This document shows positions 1-8,433 of a DNA stretch of 64,000 nt, one piece after another (position 1 is the stretch's first letter; every line of letters starts with the position of its first letter). The translations under genes were made by a program, and so were the position numbers. Origin of the DNA: Bordetella sp. FB-8. GTDB taxonomy: Bacteria; Pseudomonadota; Gammaproteobacteria; Burkholderiales; Burkholderiaceae_B. Location of the stretch: positions 3,432,633-3,496,632 of the forward strand of contig NZ_KB907784.1 of the NCBI RefSeq assembly GCF_000382185.1, read 5' to 3'. Below the pieces are notes generated by a model, which saw only the letters and a list, made by a program, of their open reading frames with translations, made no database searches and was not told the origin of the DNA.

Positions 1-384
1 CAAGCCGAGGCCACGGCGCGGCGCATGCTCGATCGCGTCGGCCTGCTGCACAGATTCGACGCTTGGCCCGACCAGCTCTCCGGCGGCCAGCAGCAGCGCG
101 TGGCCATCGCGCGCGCCCTGGCCATGGAGCCGATGGCCTTGCTGTGCGATGAAATTACCTCTGCCCTGGACCCGGAACTGGTGGCCGAGGTGCTGGCCGT
201 GGTGCGCGAGCTGGCGGCCGACGGCATGACGCTGCTCATGGTGACGCACGAGATGCGCTTTGCGCGCGAAGTCTGCGACCGCGTCGTATTCATGCACCAG
301 GGCCGCATCCACGAGTCCGGTGCGCCTCAGGAACTGTTCAACGCGCCGCAAACAGCCGAGCTGCGGCAATTCCTGGGCCTGTGA
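1..384 (+). CDS. Polar amino acid ABC transporter ATP-binding protein, C-terminal part
   Basis: The reading frame is open from base 1 to a TGA at 382-384, so the gene starts upstream of the window. It shows the ABC signature [15 protein letters not shown], a Walker B/D-loop region ([13 protein letters not shown]) and the H-loop histidine in VTHEM. The [12 protein letters not shown] and [10 protein letters not shown] wording is typical of the GlnQ/HisP/ArtP polar amino acid importer family, which powers uptake at the inner membrane. The Walker A part is missing because of the window edge. The substrate cannot be told from this fragment. The neighbouring amino-acid-type hydrolases suggest uptake of an amino acid derivative, which is inference. 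Confidence 0.9.
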   Translation, partial: QAEATARRMLDRVGLLHRFDAWPDQLSGGQQQRVAIARALAMEPMALLCDEITSALDPELVAEVLAVVRELAADGMTLLMVTHEMRFAREVCDRVVFMHQGRIHESGAPQELFNAPQTAELRQFLGL

Positions 385-395
385 CTGCGGCCCGC

Positions 396-1091
396 TCAGG
401 CCAGCAACGCGGAAACCAGGTCCACGCCGCCGTCGTGTTCGCCGGTGAATTTCAGGCTTTGTTCGACGTGCTCGATATGCCGCACCATCAGCTCGCAAGC
501 CCGCGCTGCGTCGCCCGTCTTGGCAGCCTTGATGAACGCAACGTGCTCGTCGTGCGAACAGCCGGCATCGATGGTCGATTGGTAGAACACGGTAATGATG
601 GCGCTGCGCGCCGACAGTTCCTGGAGCATCTCGGTCAGCACCGTGTTGCCGACCACTTCGGCCAGCAGGATGTGAAACCTGCCCAGCAATTGATTGCGCA
701 GATGCACGTCCGGCCCGGCGATGGCCTGGCGTTCGTTCTTGAGGTGCAGGTCGATGCGCTTGTAGTCGACGGGTTTGGCGCACAAAACAAACTCGCGCGC
801 CAGCGCGCTTTCCAGGATGCGGCGCACTGCGTAGATCTCGCGGGCCTCGGCGGCGCTGGGCTTGCTGACGAACGCCCCCTTCTCCGGCATGGTGCGGATG
901 AGCTTGTCCTTGGACAGCATCAACAGCGCGGCGCGGATTTTGGTGCGGCTGACCCCGTAGGCCCGCGCCAGCGCTTCTTCGCGCAAACGCGTGCCCGGGG
1001 GCAGTTGGCGTGCGACGATGGCATCGGAAATGCTGCGCGCGATTTGTTCGGCGCTCAAATCGGGGGGCTTGGCGGTGGAGGTCGGCTTCAT
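396..1091 (-). CDS. GntR-family (FadR/FCD subfamily) transcriptional regulator
   Basis: This 231-residue protein has an N-terminal winged helix-turn-helix (about residues 12-78, with YGVSRTKIRAALLMLSKDKL as the recognition part). An all-helical FCD effector domain follows, with the histidines of the family motif (FHILLAEVVGN, DEHVAFIKAAKTGD and MVRHIEHVE). FCD proteins usually bind a small carboxylate, often with a metal, and release DNA on binding. The gene is divergent from the M20 hydrolase at 1210 and the space between them carries a near-perfect palindrome (1125-1153). It probably represses itself and that hydrolase. The effector is unknown. Confidence 0.9.
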   Translation of the reverse strand: MKPTSTAKPPDLSAEQIARSISDAIVARQLPPGTRLREEALARAYGVSRTKIRAALLMLSKDKLIRTMPEKGAFVSKPSAAEAREIYAVRRILESALAREFVLCAKPVDYKRIDLHLKNERQAIAGPDVHLRNQLLGRFHILLAEVVGNTVLTEMLQELSARSAIITVFYQSTIDAGCSHDEHVAFIKAAKTGDAARACELMVRHIEHVEQSLKFTGEHDGGVDLVSALLA

Positions 1092-1124
1092 GGCAGCGAT
1101 AGTCTATCTAAAATTTAACTACAC

Positions 1125-1153
1125 TTATTGAATACAATTTTTGCATTCAATAA
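1125..1153. promoter_or_regulatory. Near-perfect palindrome, candidate GntR operator
   Basis: Two 13-base arms, TTATTGAATACAA and TTGCATTCAATAA, flank a 3-base centre and match at 12 of 13 positions. The left half contains ATTGAATACAAT, one base from the symmetric core ATTGTATACAAT common for FCD-type GntR proteins. It lies between the divergent GntR gene and the M20 hydrolase in AT-rich DNA, where both promoters must be. Binding by the local regulator is inference. Confidence 0.6.
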
Positions 1154-1209
1154 ATCGGCCTCTTGCGGCGCCGCCCACGCGCCGTTTTCCTCTTGCTTCG
1201 GTTCTTCCC

Positions 1210-2475
1210 ATGTCCACGCAGATCTTCGACTCCATCGACGCATTCCTCCTGGCTCAGCAGCCGGCCCAGACCCGATTCCTGGCCGAGCTCGTGCGCCAAC
1301 CCTCGGACAACCCTCCCGGCGATTGCGCGCCCCATGCAGAGCTGGCCGAGCGCCTGCTGGCCGGATTGGCGCTGCCGGTGGAGCGCTATACCCCGGACAT
1401 CGAACGCGTACGCGAGCAAGGCATGGCCTCGATTATCAACCTGATCGTGCGCCACGCTTTTTCCGAAGACGGTCCGGTCGTCGCGCTCAATGCCCACGGC
1501 GACGTGGTGCCGCCCGGCCAGGGCTGGACGCGCGAACCCTATGGTGCGCAGATCGAGCAGGACCCGCGGCACGGGGCGGTCATGTATGGGCGCGGTGTCG
1601 CGGTGTCCAAGTCCGACTTCGCCACATACACCTGGGCGCTGCTCGCGCTCAGAGAGGCGCAGCGCGCAGGCGCACGCCTGCGCGGCGCCATCGAGCTGCA
1701 CCTGACCTACGACGAGGAGGCCGGCGGCCTCAACGGCCCGGCCTTTCTGCTCGATAGCGGTGCCAGCCGTCCCGACCTGGCGATTTCCGCCGGGTTTGCC
1801 TATCACGTCACCACTGCGCACAACGGCTGCCTGCATCTGGAAGTCAGCGTGCACGGCCGTCAGGCTCACGCGGCCATGCCGCATACCGGCGTGGATGCCC
1901 TGCAGGCGGCCAATGCCATCATGCAGGCGCTGTATGTCTATCGGCGCGGCCTGGGCGAGGCCGCATCGGCAGTGCCTGGCATCGGCTCGCCGAACATGAC
2001 CATCGGCTTGATACGAGGCGGAATCAATACCAATGTCGTGCCCGACTTGGTGACTTTCCGCCTCGATCGGCGCCTGATTCCCGAAGAGTCCGGCCCGCAG
2101 GCAGAAGCCGAACTGTGTGCGGTCATCGCCGAGGCAGCCCGCGCCTGCGCGCAAGGCATCGAGGTCCGAACGCGGCGCCTTCTGCTGACCGAACCGCTGG
2201 TGGAGCTGCCGGGCGCCGCGGCGCTCATCGAACCGCTGCGCCGGCATGCAGAGGCGGTCTTCGGCGTCGATGTGCCCGTCCAAGGGGTACCGCTCTACAC
2301 CGATGCGCGCCACTATACCCAGCGCGGCATCCCCACCGTGCTGTATGGCGCGGGCCCGCGCACACTGATGGAGGCGCGCGGCCACAACACCGACGAAAAC
2401 CTGCGCCTGAACGATCTCTACGGCGCGACCCGGGTGGTGGCGCATACTCTGGCCGACATTCTGCGCGCCGACTGA
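1210..2475 (+). CDS. M20-family metallohydrolase (ArgE/DapE/ACY1-like)
   Basis: The 421-residue product is a two-domain zinc amidohydrolase. Metal and catalytic motifs visible are NAHGDVVPP, GRGVAVSKSDFATY, YDEEAGG (the Glu-Glu pair) and a C-terminal GHNTDENL. The lid/dimerisation domain has VSVHGRQAHAAMPHTG. Family members remove acyl groups from N-acylated amino acids. The ATG at 1210 is preferred over the upstream in-frame TTG at 1141 because homologous sequence begins at MSTQIFDS and the upstream stretch lies in the palindromic control region. The gene is divergent from the GntR regulator. The exact substrate cannot be assigned. Confidence 0.85.
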   Translation: MSTQIFDSIDAFLLAQQPAQTRFLAELVRQPSDNPPGDCAPHAELAERLLAGLALPVERYTPDIERVREQGMASIINLIVRHAFSEDGPVVALNAHGDVVPPGQGWTREPYGAQIEQDPRHGAVMYGRGVAVSKSDFATYTWALLALREAQRAGARLRGAIELHLTYDEEAGGLNGPAFLLDSGASRPDLAISAGFAYHVTTAHNGCLHLEVSVHGRQAHAAMPHTGVDALQAANAIMQALYVYRRGLGEAASAVPGIGSPNMTIGLIRGGINTNVVPDLVTFRLDRRLIPEESGPQAEAELCAVIAEAARACAQGIEVRTRRLLLTEPLVELPGAAALIEPLRRHAEAVFGVDVPVQGVPLYTDARHYTQRGIPTVLYGAGPRTLMEARGHNTDENLRLNDLYGATRVVAHTLADILRAD

Positions 2476-2490
2476 GGCCTGCGCGCGGAC

Positions 2491-2514
2491 ACGGGCCGCC
2501 CGGGCGCGGCCCGT
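2491..2514. terminator. GC-rich hairpin between convergent genes
   Basis: Perfect 9-bp arms ACGGGCCGC and GCGGCCCGT flank a 6-base loop. The hairpin sits exactly in the 43-base gap between the two convergent hydrolase genes. There is no T run, so it may act as a bidirectional pause or 3' end stabiliser rather than a classic terminator. Confidence 0.45.
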
Positions 2515-2518
2515 CGGC

Positions 2519-3772
2519 TCATGCCAGCCGCGACAGGAACGCCTGGGTGACGACCGCAGCGGTGTCGATGTCGGCAGCGCTGACGGTTTCGTCCGGATGA
2601 TGGCTGATGCCGCCGTTGCCGCAACGCACGAACAGCATGCTCACCGGCGCAACCTCGGCCATCTTGATCGCGTCGTGCCCCGCCCCCGATGGCAGTTCGC
2701 AGACTTCCAGCCCTTGGGCGGCGATTGCCTCGCGCCAAAGCGCGCGGGCGTGCTGGTCGCAGGGCGTGGCAGGCACGCCCATAAGGGTTTCGGATTCCAG
2801 CTCGATGCCGCGCCGCGCGCAGATTTCTCCGGCCGCCGACAAAATATCGGCCAGCGCAGCGTCGCGCAGCGCGTCCACGGGTGCGCGCAGGTCCAGCGTG
2901 AAGGCGCATCGACCCGGCACCACATTGATGGAGCCGCCAGGCACTTCAATCTTGCCGACGGTGCCGACCAGCTCCGGATGGGCGCGGCAACGCGCTTCGA
3001 TCGCCAGCACGATCTCTGCTGCGGCGCAGGCCGCGTCGCGGCGCATGTCCATAGGCGTGGTACCCGCGTGTCCGGCCCGGCCCTGCAGCGTGAAGCGCCT
3101 GCGCGTGGCGCCGGCGATAGCGCTGACCACTCCCACGGCCAGTCCGCGCGCCAGTAACACAGGCCCCTGTTCGATATGAACCTCGAAGTAATGGTCCGGG
3201 CGCGCGCCTGCGCCCGCCGCGGCAAGCGCCCGCGGATCGTGGCCCGCGTCGTTCAACGCCTGCGCCATGGATATGCCCAGCCCATCGTGCGCCGCCAGCA
3301 TGGCGGCGTCGAACCGGCCGATGTAGGCGGACGAACCCAAAAAAGTGCTGCCAAAGCGCACGCCTTCTTCTTCGGCAAAGCCTACGACTTCGAAATCGAA
3401 ATCCGGACGCCAATGTCGCGCATGCCACTGGGCCACCAGCGCCATCGGCAGCAAGATGCCCAGGCGACCGTCGTACAGGCCGCCGTTGCGCACGGTGTCG
3501 TAGTGGCTGCCGGCGGCCACCAGAGGCGGCGCCTGGACCCGGGGACAGGCCCGATAGCGTCCGACGACATTGCCAGCCTCATCCACCCGCACGGCATCGA
3601 ACCCGGCTTGGCGCATCCACAGGGCCAATTGGGCCGCGACCTTGCGGTGCGCCGCGGTCATGTAGGCGCACGTCAGGCCATCGGAGTCGTCCGAATGCTT
3701 GGCAAGCTCGTGGGCCTGGGCGAGGATTACAGGGCCCAGCGCGGTTGCGCTAAGGACGGTAGGGTCGGGCAT
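2519..3772 (-). CDS. Allantoate amidohydrolase / N-carbamoyl-L-amino acid hydrolase family (M20)
   Basis: The 417-residue protein has the HyuC/AllC hallmarks. GSHYDTVRNGGLYDGRLG supplies the first zinc ligands, AEEEGVRFGSTFLGS the acidic pair, HIEQGPVL a third ligand region, GHAGTTPM the dimerisation domain, and SGAGHDA with a C-terminal SHHPDE completes the site. These enzymes release carbamoyl or ureido groups from amino acids or allantoate in the cytoplasm. The ATG at 3772 has GGAG eight bases upstream and is preferred over the TTG at 3787. A 16-bp palindrome lies upstream at 3825-3840. Which of the related substrates is used is not visible. Confidence 0.85.
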   Translation of the reverse strand: MPDPTVLSATALGPVILAQAHELAKHSDDSDGLTCAYMTAAHRKVAAQLALWMRQAGFDAVRVDEAGNVVGRYRACPRVQAPPLVAAGSHYDTVRNGGLYDGRLGILLPMALVAQWHARHWRPDFDFEVVGFAEEEGVRFGSTFLGSSAYIGRFDAAMLAAHDGLGISMAQALNDAGHDPRALAAAGAGARPDHYFEVHIEQGPVLLARGLAVGVVSAIAGATRRRFTLQGRAGHAGTTPMDMRRDAACAAAEIVLAIEARCRAHPELVGTVGKIEVPGGSINVVPGRCAFTLDLRAPVDALRDAALADILSAAGEICARRGIELESETLMGVPATPCDQHARALWREAIAAQGLEVCELPSGAGHDAIKMAEVAPVSMLFVRCGNGGISHHPDETVSAADIDTAAVVTQAFLSRLA

Positions 3773-3824
3773 GGCGGGACTCCGCAACCGCGCCGGGCTA
3801 GCGCGCTACGGATAATTCTAACAA

Positions 3825-3840
3825 TTTTTGTATACAAAAA
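3825..3840. promoter_or_regulatory. Perfect 16-bp palindrome, candidate GntR operator
   Basis: TTTTTGTATACAAAAA is a perfect palindrome about 50 bases upstream of the start of the hydrolase ending at 2519. The TTGTATACAA core is typical of GntR-type operators and resembles the ATTGAATACAAT element at 1127-1138, so the FCD regulator at 396-1091 may control both hydrolases. That link is inference. Confidence 0.55.
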
Positions 3841-3858
3841 TCCCACAATATCCCGAAA

Positions 3859-5094
3859 CTAATAGGTCTCCAGGTGCAGGCGCCCCTGCTCACGCAACTG
3901 GGCATGCAAGGCGTCCCAACCTGCGCCAACGACCTCGCGCAAGGCCAGCAGCACCCCCTCTTCCATGCCCTTGAGTCCGCAGACGTAGATGTAGGTGTTT
4001 TCGTCGGCCAGCAGCGCGGCCACGTCGGTGGCGCGCTCGCGCAGCGCGTCCTGCACATAGCGTTTGGGCTGATCCGGCTCGCGTGAAAGCGCGAGATTGA
4101 TGTCGATGAAGTCCCTGGGCAGTTTCATCAAGGGACCGAAATACGGTAGCTCGCGCTCTGTACGCGCGCCGAAGAACAGCATGAGCTTGCCGTTGACGTC
4201 CTGCGCAATGCGGCGGCGGCAATGCTCGGTCATGGCGCGCATGGGCGCCGAACCCGTGCCTGTGCAGATCATCACCAGATTGGCGCGCGCGTGGTTGGGC
4301 ATGAGAAAGCTGTTGCCGAACGGGCCGATGACCTGCACCGTGTCGCCCTTGGACAGATCGCACAGATAGTTCGAGCACAGGCCGTTCAAGGGCTTGCCGT
4401 CGTAGTCTTCGGTGACGCGTTTGACCGTCAGGGACAGGTTGTTGTAGCCAGGACGCTCGCCGTCGCGCGGGCTGGCGATTGAATACTGGCGCGCGAAATG
4501 CGCGCGGCCCTGCGCGTCGGCGCCCGGCGGCAGGATGCCCAGCGACTGCCCTTCCAGCACGGGGAAGAACAGCTTGCCGAAATCGAGCACGATGTGATGC
4601 ACATCGCTACCCATCTGGGCATCAGTGACGCGATAGTTGCCCACTACGGTCGCAGTGATGGGCGCCTTGGGCGCGTAAAGGTTCACGTAAGGATGCGCGG
4701 CCGACCACGGCGGCAGCACCGAACCAGGTGCCGTAAATGCCGGCGCTTGCGCCGCGCGCGCGGAGGCGTCCCGCGAATTCTGGAGCGGCGCCGCGACGGC
4801 CTCGCCCCCGGTGGACGACGGCTTTTCGAGAGGCAGCTCGTCCCAGCTGAACTGGTCTTGCAGGCTGTAGGCCTCTTCGCGCGGCATCAGCCGCCAGTTG
4901 TCGATCGAACCGGTCGGACACGGCGGAATGCAGGCCATACAGCCATTGCAGATGGCCGGGTCCACCACGTAGTTGCGACCGTCGTGCGTAATCGCATCGA
5001 CCGGGCAGGTTTCCTCGCAGGTGTTGCAGCGGATGCATATCTCGGGATCGATCAGATGCTGCTTCAACACTTCGGCGGGCAGGGGCGCACTCAT
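3859..5094 (-). CDS. boxA: Benzoyl-CoA 2,3-epoxidase, reductase subunit BoxA
   Basis: BoxA passes electrons from NADPH to the oxygenase BoxB, which epoxidises benzoyl-CoA. The 411-residue protein starts with two 4Fe-4S motifs ([12 protein letters not shown], residues 20-31, and [12 protein letters not shown], 49-60). A ferredoxin-NADP reductase module follows: the FAD-site stretch [13 protein letters not shown], the nucleotide-site [13 protein letters not shown] and the C-terminal [12 protein letters not shown]. The ATG at 5094 has GGAAG seven bases upstream; a longer in-frame start at 5130 adds no conserved sequence. It is the last gene of the boxCBA transcription unit, 72 bases after boxB. 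Confidence 0.96.
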   Translation of the reverse strand: MSAPLPAEVLKQHLIDPEICIRCNTCEETCPVDAITHDGRNYVVDPAICNGCMACIPPCPTGSIDNWRLMPREEAYSLQDQFSWDELPLEKPSSTGGEAVAAPLQNSRDASARAAQAPAFTAPGSVLPPWSAAHPYVNLYAPKAPITATVVGNYRVTDAQMGSDVHHIVLDFGKLFFPVLEGQSLGILPPGADAQGRAHFARQYSIASPRDGERPGYNNLSLTVKRVTEDYDGKPLNGLCSNYLCDLSKGDTVQVIGPFGNSFLMPNHARANLVMICTGTGSAPMRAMTEHCRRRIAQDVNGKLMLFFGARTERELPYFGPLMKLPRDFIDINLALSREPDQPKRYVQDALRERATDVAALLADENTYIYVCGLKGMEEGVLLALREVVGAGWDALHAQLREQGRLHLETY

Positions 5095-5166
5095 CTTTTT
5101 GCTTCCATCGCAGGATCGGCCTATTGGCAAGCCGGCGGGTGAGCCGGCGCCTTCCGATTATGAACC

Positions 5167-6594
5167 TCAGTTGAAGCGGACGTATTCAAACTGCACGGGG
5201 TTGCGGTTGATGCCCATGACCGGCGGCGCGATCCAGTTGGCGAACTTGCCGGGCTCGGCCACGCGGCCCATGAGCGAGGCGACGAAGGCGCGGTCTTCCG
5301 GCGTGGGCAGCCAACGGTCGACGTTGGCCTTCCACTGCGCATCGCCCAGCACCTCGCCCTGCGGCGAGACGCGCACGCCCGCGAGCGTGCCGATCTGGCG
5401 GTTGAACGCTTTGTGCGGCACCGTCAGCCGCACGGGAATGCCCGCCTTCTCGATTACCTTGTTCCAGCGCCCCACGCCGGCCACCGAGTCGCGGATGAAA
5501 TCGTCGCGCAGCACTTCGTTGAGCGCGTTGAGCATGGGCACCTCGACCTCGACCAATTTGGCGTCCTGCACCTGCAGCACACGGTAGGTGTCGTTCTTGA
5601 GCTGGTGATCGTCCGTGCGTTTGCCTTCTTCGAAGCGTCCCTTCAAGCCAGCGCCGTAGAAGATAGCGGCGTTGGACGATTGGTCCGCGCCGAACAGATC
5701 GATAGTGACACTGTAGTGAAAGTTCAGGTAGCGTTGAATGGTGGGCAGATCGATCACACCGGCCGCGCGTATCGTGGCGGGGTCGTCGGTCTTGAGTTGG
5801 TTCATCACTTCGCAGGTGCGCTGGATTACGCGCGACACGCCCGATTCGCCCACGAACATGTGATGCGCTTCTTCGGTCAGCATGAATTTGGTGGTGCGGG
5901 CCAACGGGTCGAAGCCCGATTCGGCCAGCGCGCACAACTGGAACTTGCCGTCGCGGTCGGTGAAATAGGTGAACATGTAGAAGGCGAGCCAGTCGGGGGT
6001 CCTCTCGTTGAAGGCGCCCAGGATGCGCGGATTGTCGGTGTCGCCCGAGCGGCGTTCGAGCAGCGCGTCGGCTTCTTCGCGACCGTCGCGACCGAAGTAG
6101 CGGTGCAGCAGATAGACCATGGCCCACAGGTGGCGGCCCTCTTCCACGTTGATCTGGAACAGGTTGCGCAGGTCGTACTGCGACGGCGCGGTCAGTCCCA
6201 GGTGGCGTTGCTGCTCGATCGAGGCCGGTTCGGTGTCGCCCTGCGTGACGATGATGCGGCGCAGATTGGCGCGATGCTCGCCCGGCACGTCCTGCCATAC
6301 CTCGCGCCCCATGTTCTCGCCAAAATGGATCTTGCGCTGGCCGTCCTGCGGCGCGAGGAAGATGCCCCAGCGATAGTCGGGCATCTTGACGTGGCCGAAA
6401 TGCGCCCAGCCGTCGGGTTCGACACTGACCGCGGTGCGCAGATAGACGTCGAAATTGTGCGAGCCGTCGGGCCCCATGTCCTGCCACCACTGCAGATAGT
6501 TGGGCTGCCAATGTTCGAGGGCGCGCTGCAGCGCGCGGTCGCCGGAGAGGTTGACGTTGTTGGGGATCTTCTCGCTGTAGTTGATGCCGGACAT
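5167..6594 (-). CDS. boxB: Benzoyl-CoA 2,3-epoxidase, oxygenase subunit BoxB
   Basis: BoxB is the di-iron oxygenase that converts benzoyl-CoA to its 2,3-epoxide with electrons from BoxA. The 475-residue product begins MSGINYSEKIPNNVNLS and carries the EEAHHMFVGE iron-ligand motif plus the LWAMVYLLHRYFGRDGREEAD helix, all characteristic of the family, at normal length. The start at 6594 has AGGAG seven bases upstream; codons above it are non-coding in character. It lies between boxC and boxA in a tight minus-strand unit, as in other box clusters. Confidence 0.96.
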   Translation of the reverse strand: MSGINYSEKIPNNVNLSGDRALQRALEHWQPNYLQWWQDMGPDGSHNFDVYLRTAVSVEPDGWAHFGHVKMPDYRWGIFLAPQDGQRKIHFGENMGREVWQDVPGEHRANLRRIIVTQGDTEPASIEQQRHLGLTAPSQYDLRNLFQINVEEGRHLWAMVYLLHRYFGRDGREEADALLERRSGDTDNPRILGAFNERTPDWLAFYMFTYFTDRDGKFQLCALAESGFDPLARTTKFMLTEEAHHMFVGESGVSRVIQRTCEVMNQLKTDDPATIRAAGVIDLPTIQRYLNFHYSVTIDLFGADQSSNAAIFYGAGLKGRFEEGKRTDDHQLKNDTYRVLQVQDAKLVEVEVPMLNALNEVLRDDFIRDSVAGVGRWNKVIEKAGIPVRLTVPHKAFNRQIGTLAGVRVSPQGEVLGDAQWKANVDRWLPTPEDRAFVASLMGRVAEPGKFANWIAPPVMGINRNPVQFEYVRFN

Positions 6595-6674
6595 GAGGTG
6601 TCTCCTGGTTCTATCGGACCGGTGTCGGGCCGGCCCGCGGTGTGTCGTTGACGGTGCGCGGAAATCGGGTGCGG

Positions 6675-8336
6675 TCAGACGCGGTTCCAATCAAAAGCAG
6701 CCTGCTCTCCCTTGCCGTAAAGCTTGAGAGCGCCCTTCTCGCCGGCCGCGTTGGGACGGTTGAAAATCCAGTTCTGCCAGGCCGTGAGGCGGCCAAAGAT
6801 GCGGGTCTCCATGGTTTCGCCAGGACCGAAGCGCAGATTGGCCTCCAGACCAGTCAGCGCGTCGGGCGACAGCGCGCGGCGCTCTTCCAGCACCATGCGC
6901 AGTTCGTCTTCCCAGTCGATCTCATCGGGCGTGAAGGTGACCAGGCCCAGTCGCTGCGCCTCGCCCGGCTCGATGGCCTGGCCGATGCGGCTGCGTACGG
7001 CTTGCATCGGGCCAGCCTCGTCGTAGAAGCGCCGCTGCAGGCGGCTCTGGCCATTGACCATGGGATAGGCGCCGAAATTGCGCTCGCCCAGCACGATGGC
7101 CGCGGGCGACTCGGCCTGGGCGTCGTCCAGCATATAGATGCGGTCGGCAGCCAAAGCCAGTTCGAATAGCGTGCCGGCGAAACACGACCCCGGTTCGATG
7201 AAGGCCAAGAGCGAACGCGAGGTCACGTCCAGGCGCGCCAGCGTACGGCGCAGCATGCCCGCAGTCTCGCGCACGAACCAGTGTCCGGCGTGAGCCTGCA
7301 GGTCGGCGTCGGCGGCCAGCACGGCCTGCGCATCGCCCTCGGTCTTGAAGACCCAAGTGCCAATTTCCAGCTCGTTGGTGCGCAGGTGCAGGATGGCGTC
7401 GTCCAGTTCGCGTGCCACCTGCAGCGGCCACCAGGAGGCGCCCGCGGCGACGATGGCTTCGATGCCCTGCGGCAGCGGCGCTTGCGGCGCGCGTACCGTC
7501 CAGGTGGCCAGGCGCTTGTCGCGGTCGATGCGCACGTCCACATATTGATAGGCGATGCCGTCGGCATCTTCGGTGCGCGCCAGGCGTGTCAGTTCGATGC
7601 CGCTCGCGCCCTCGCCCGGACGGTCGCTGCCAGCGGCCAGTTCAAGGGCGCGAGCCTGGACGGCGGCGCCGAACTGCGCGGGCTTGATCACTTCGTCGAC
7701 CAGGCGCCAGGCCTTGGCGCGCTCGCCGCGCACGCCTTCGACCAAAGTGCAGAAGATATCGGCATGATCGTGGCGCACGCGGCGCTTGTCGGTCACGCGG
7801 GTCAGGCCGCCGGTGCCGGGCAGCACGCCCAGGAGCGGCACTTCGGGCAGCGCCACCGACGAGGAGCGGTCGTCGACGAGCAGGATTTCATCGCAGGCCA
7901 GCGCCAGCTCGTAGCCGCCCCCGGCGCAGGCGCCGTTGACCGCCGCGATGAATTTCAGGCCGCTATGGCGGCTGGAGTCTTCGATACCGTTGCGGGTTTC
8001 GTTGGTGAACTTGCAGAAGTTCACCTTCCAGGCGTGCGAGGACAGGCCCAGCATGAAGATATTAGCGCCCGAGCAGAAGATGCGTTCCTTCATGCTGGTC
8101 AGCACAACCGTGCGCACCTCGGGATGCTCGAAGCGGATGCGCTGCAAGGCGTCGTGCAACTCGATGTCCACCCCCAGGTCGTAGGAATTGAGCTTGAGCT
8201 TGTAGCCGGGGCGCAGGCCGGCGTCTTCGGCCACGTCCATGGCCAGGGTGGCGACCGGGCCTTGGAAGCTCAGGCGCCAGTGACGGTATTGCTGGGGGTC
8301 GGTGCGAAAGTCCACCTGGGGGGTCGTGCTGCTCAT
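6675..8336 (-). CDS. boxC: Benzoyl-CoA-dihydrodiol lyase BoxC
   Basis: BoxC opens the ring of the 2,3-epoxybenzoyl-CoA intermediate hydrolytically, giving 3,4-dehydroadipyl-CoA semialdehyde and formate. The 553-residue protein is an unusually long member of the crotonase superfamily. The first half has the oxyanion and active-site region AAVNGACAGGGYELALACDE and LPEVPLLGVLPGTGGLTR; the second half is a degenerate repeat (ALAADRIYMLDD). AAGGAG lies seven bases before the ATG at 8336. It is the first gene of boxCBA. The 97-base AT-rich gap to the upstream regulator holds a TGCA-N6-TGCA element. Confidence 0.96.
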   Translation of the reverse strand: MSSTTPQVDFRTDPQQYRHWRLSFQGPVATLAMDVAEDAGLRPGYKLKLNSYDLGVDIELHDALQRIRFEHPEVRTVVLTSMKERIFCSGANIFMLGLSSHAWKVNFCKFTNETRNGIEDSSRHSGLKFIAAVNGACAGGGYELALACDEILLVDDRSSSVALPEVPLLGVLPGTGGLTRVTDKRRVRHDHADIFCTLVEGVRGERAKAWRLVDEVIKPAQFGAAVQARALELAAGSDRPGEGASGIELTRLARTEDADGIAYQYVDVRIDRDKRLATWTVRAPQAPLPQGIEAIVAAGASWWPLQVARELDDAILHLRTNELEIGTWVFKTEGDAQAVLAADADLQAHAGHWFVRETAGMLRRTLARLDVTSRSLLAFIEPGSCFAGTLFELALAADRIYMLDDAQAESPAAIVLGERNFGAYPMVNGQSRLQRRFYDEAGPMQAVRSRIGQAIEPGEAQRLGLVTFTPDEIDWEDELRMVLEERRALSPDALTGLEANLRFGPGETMETRIFGRLTAWQNWIFNRPNAAGEKGALKLYGKGEQAAFDWNRV

Positions 8337-8404
8337 GGCCTGTCTCCTTCAGGGTGCTTACCGAAATATTCAATAAGCACAATAATTCATGAACAACAGA
8401 ATAA

Positions 8405-8418
8405 TGCACTAAAATGCA
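8405..8418. promoter_or_regulatory. TGCA-N6-TGCA element upstream of boxC
   Basis: TGCA at 8405-8408 and 8415-8418 are separated by six bases in the AT-rich gap between the boxR-like gene and boxC. The related regulator BzdR of Azoarcus is known to bind TGCA repeats. The site would lie just upstream of the boxC promoter region (a possible minus-strand TTGTTC-N17-TTGAAT). Recognition by the local regulator is inference. Confidence 0.5.
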
Positions 8419-8433
8419 GAAATCAATCTTTTT

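Noticed and set aside
381..1118. Long plus-strand frame opposite the GntR gene
   Set aside because: It is the antisense shadow of a clear regulator gene; high GC content opens such frames, and the sequence has no recognisable domain.
1147..2445. 432-codon minus-strand frame opposite the M20 hydrolase
   Set aside because: The plus strand carries all M20 motifs; the reverse frame has arginine/histidine-rich, non-protein-like composition.
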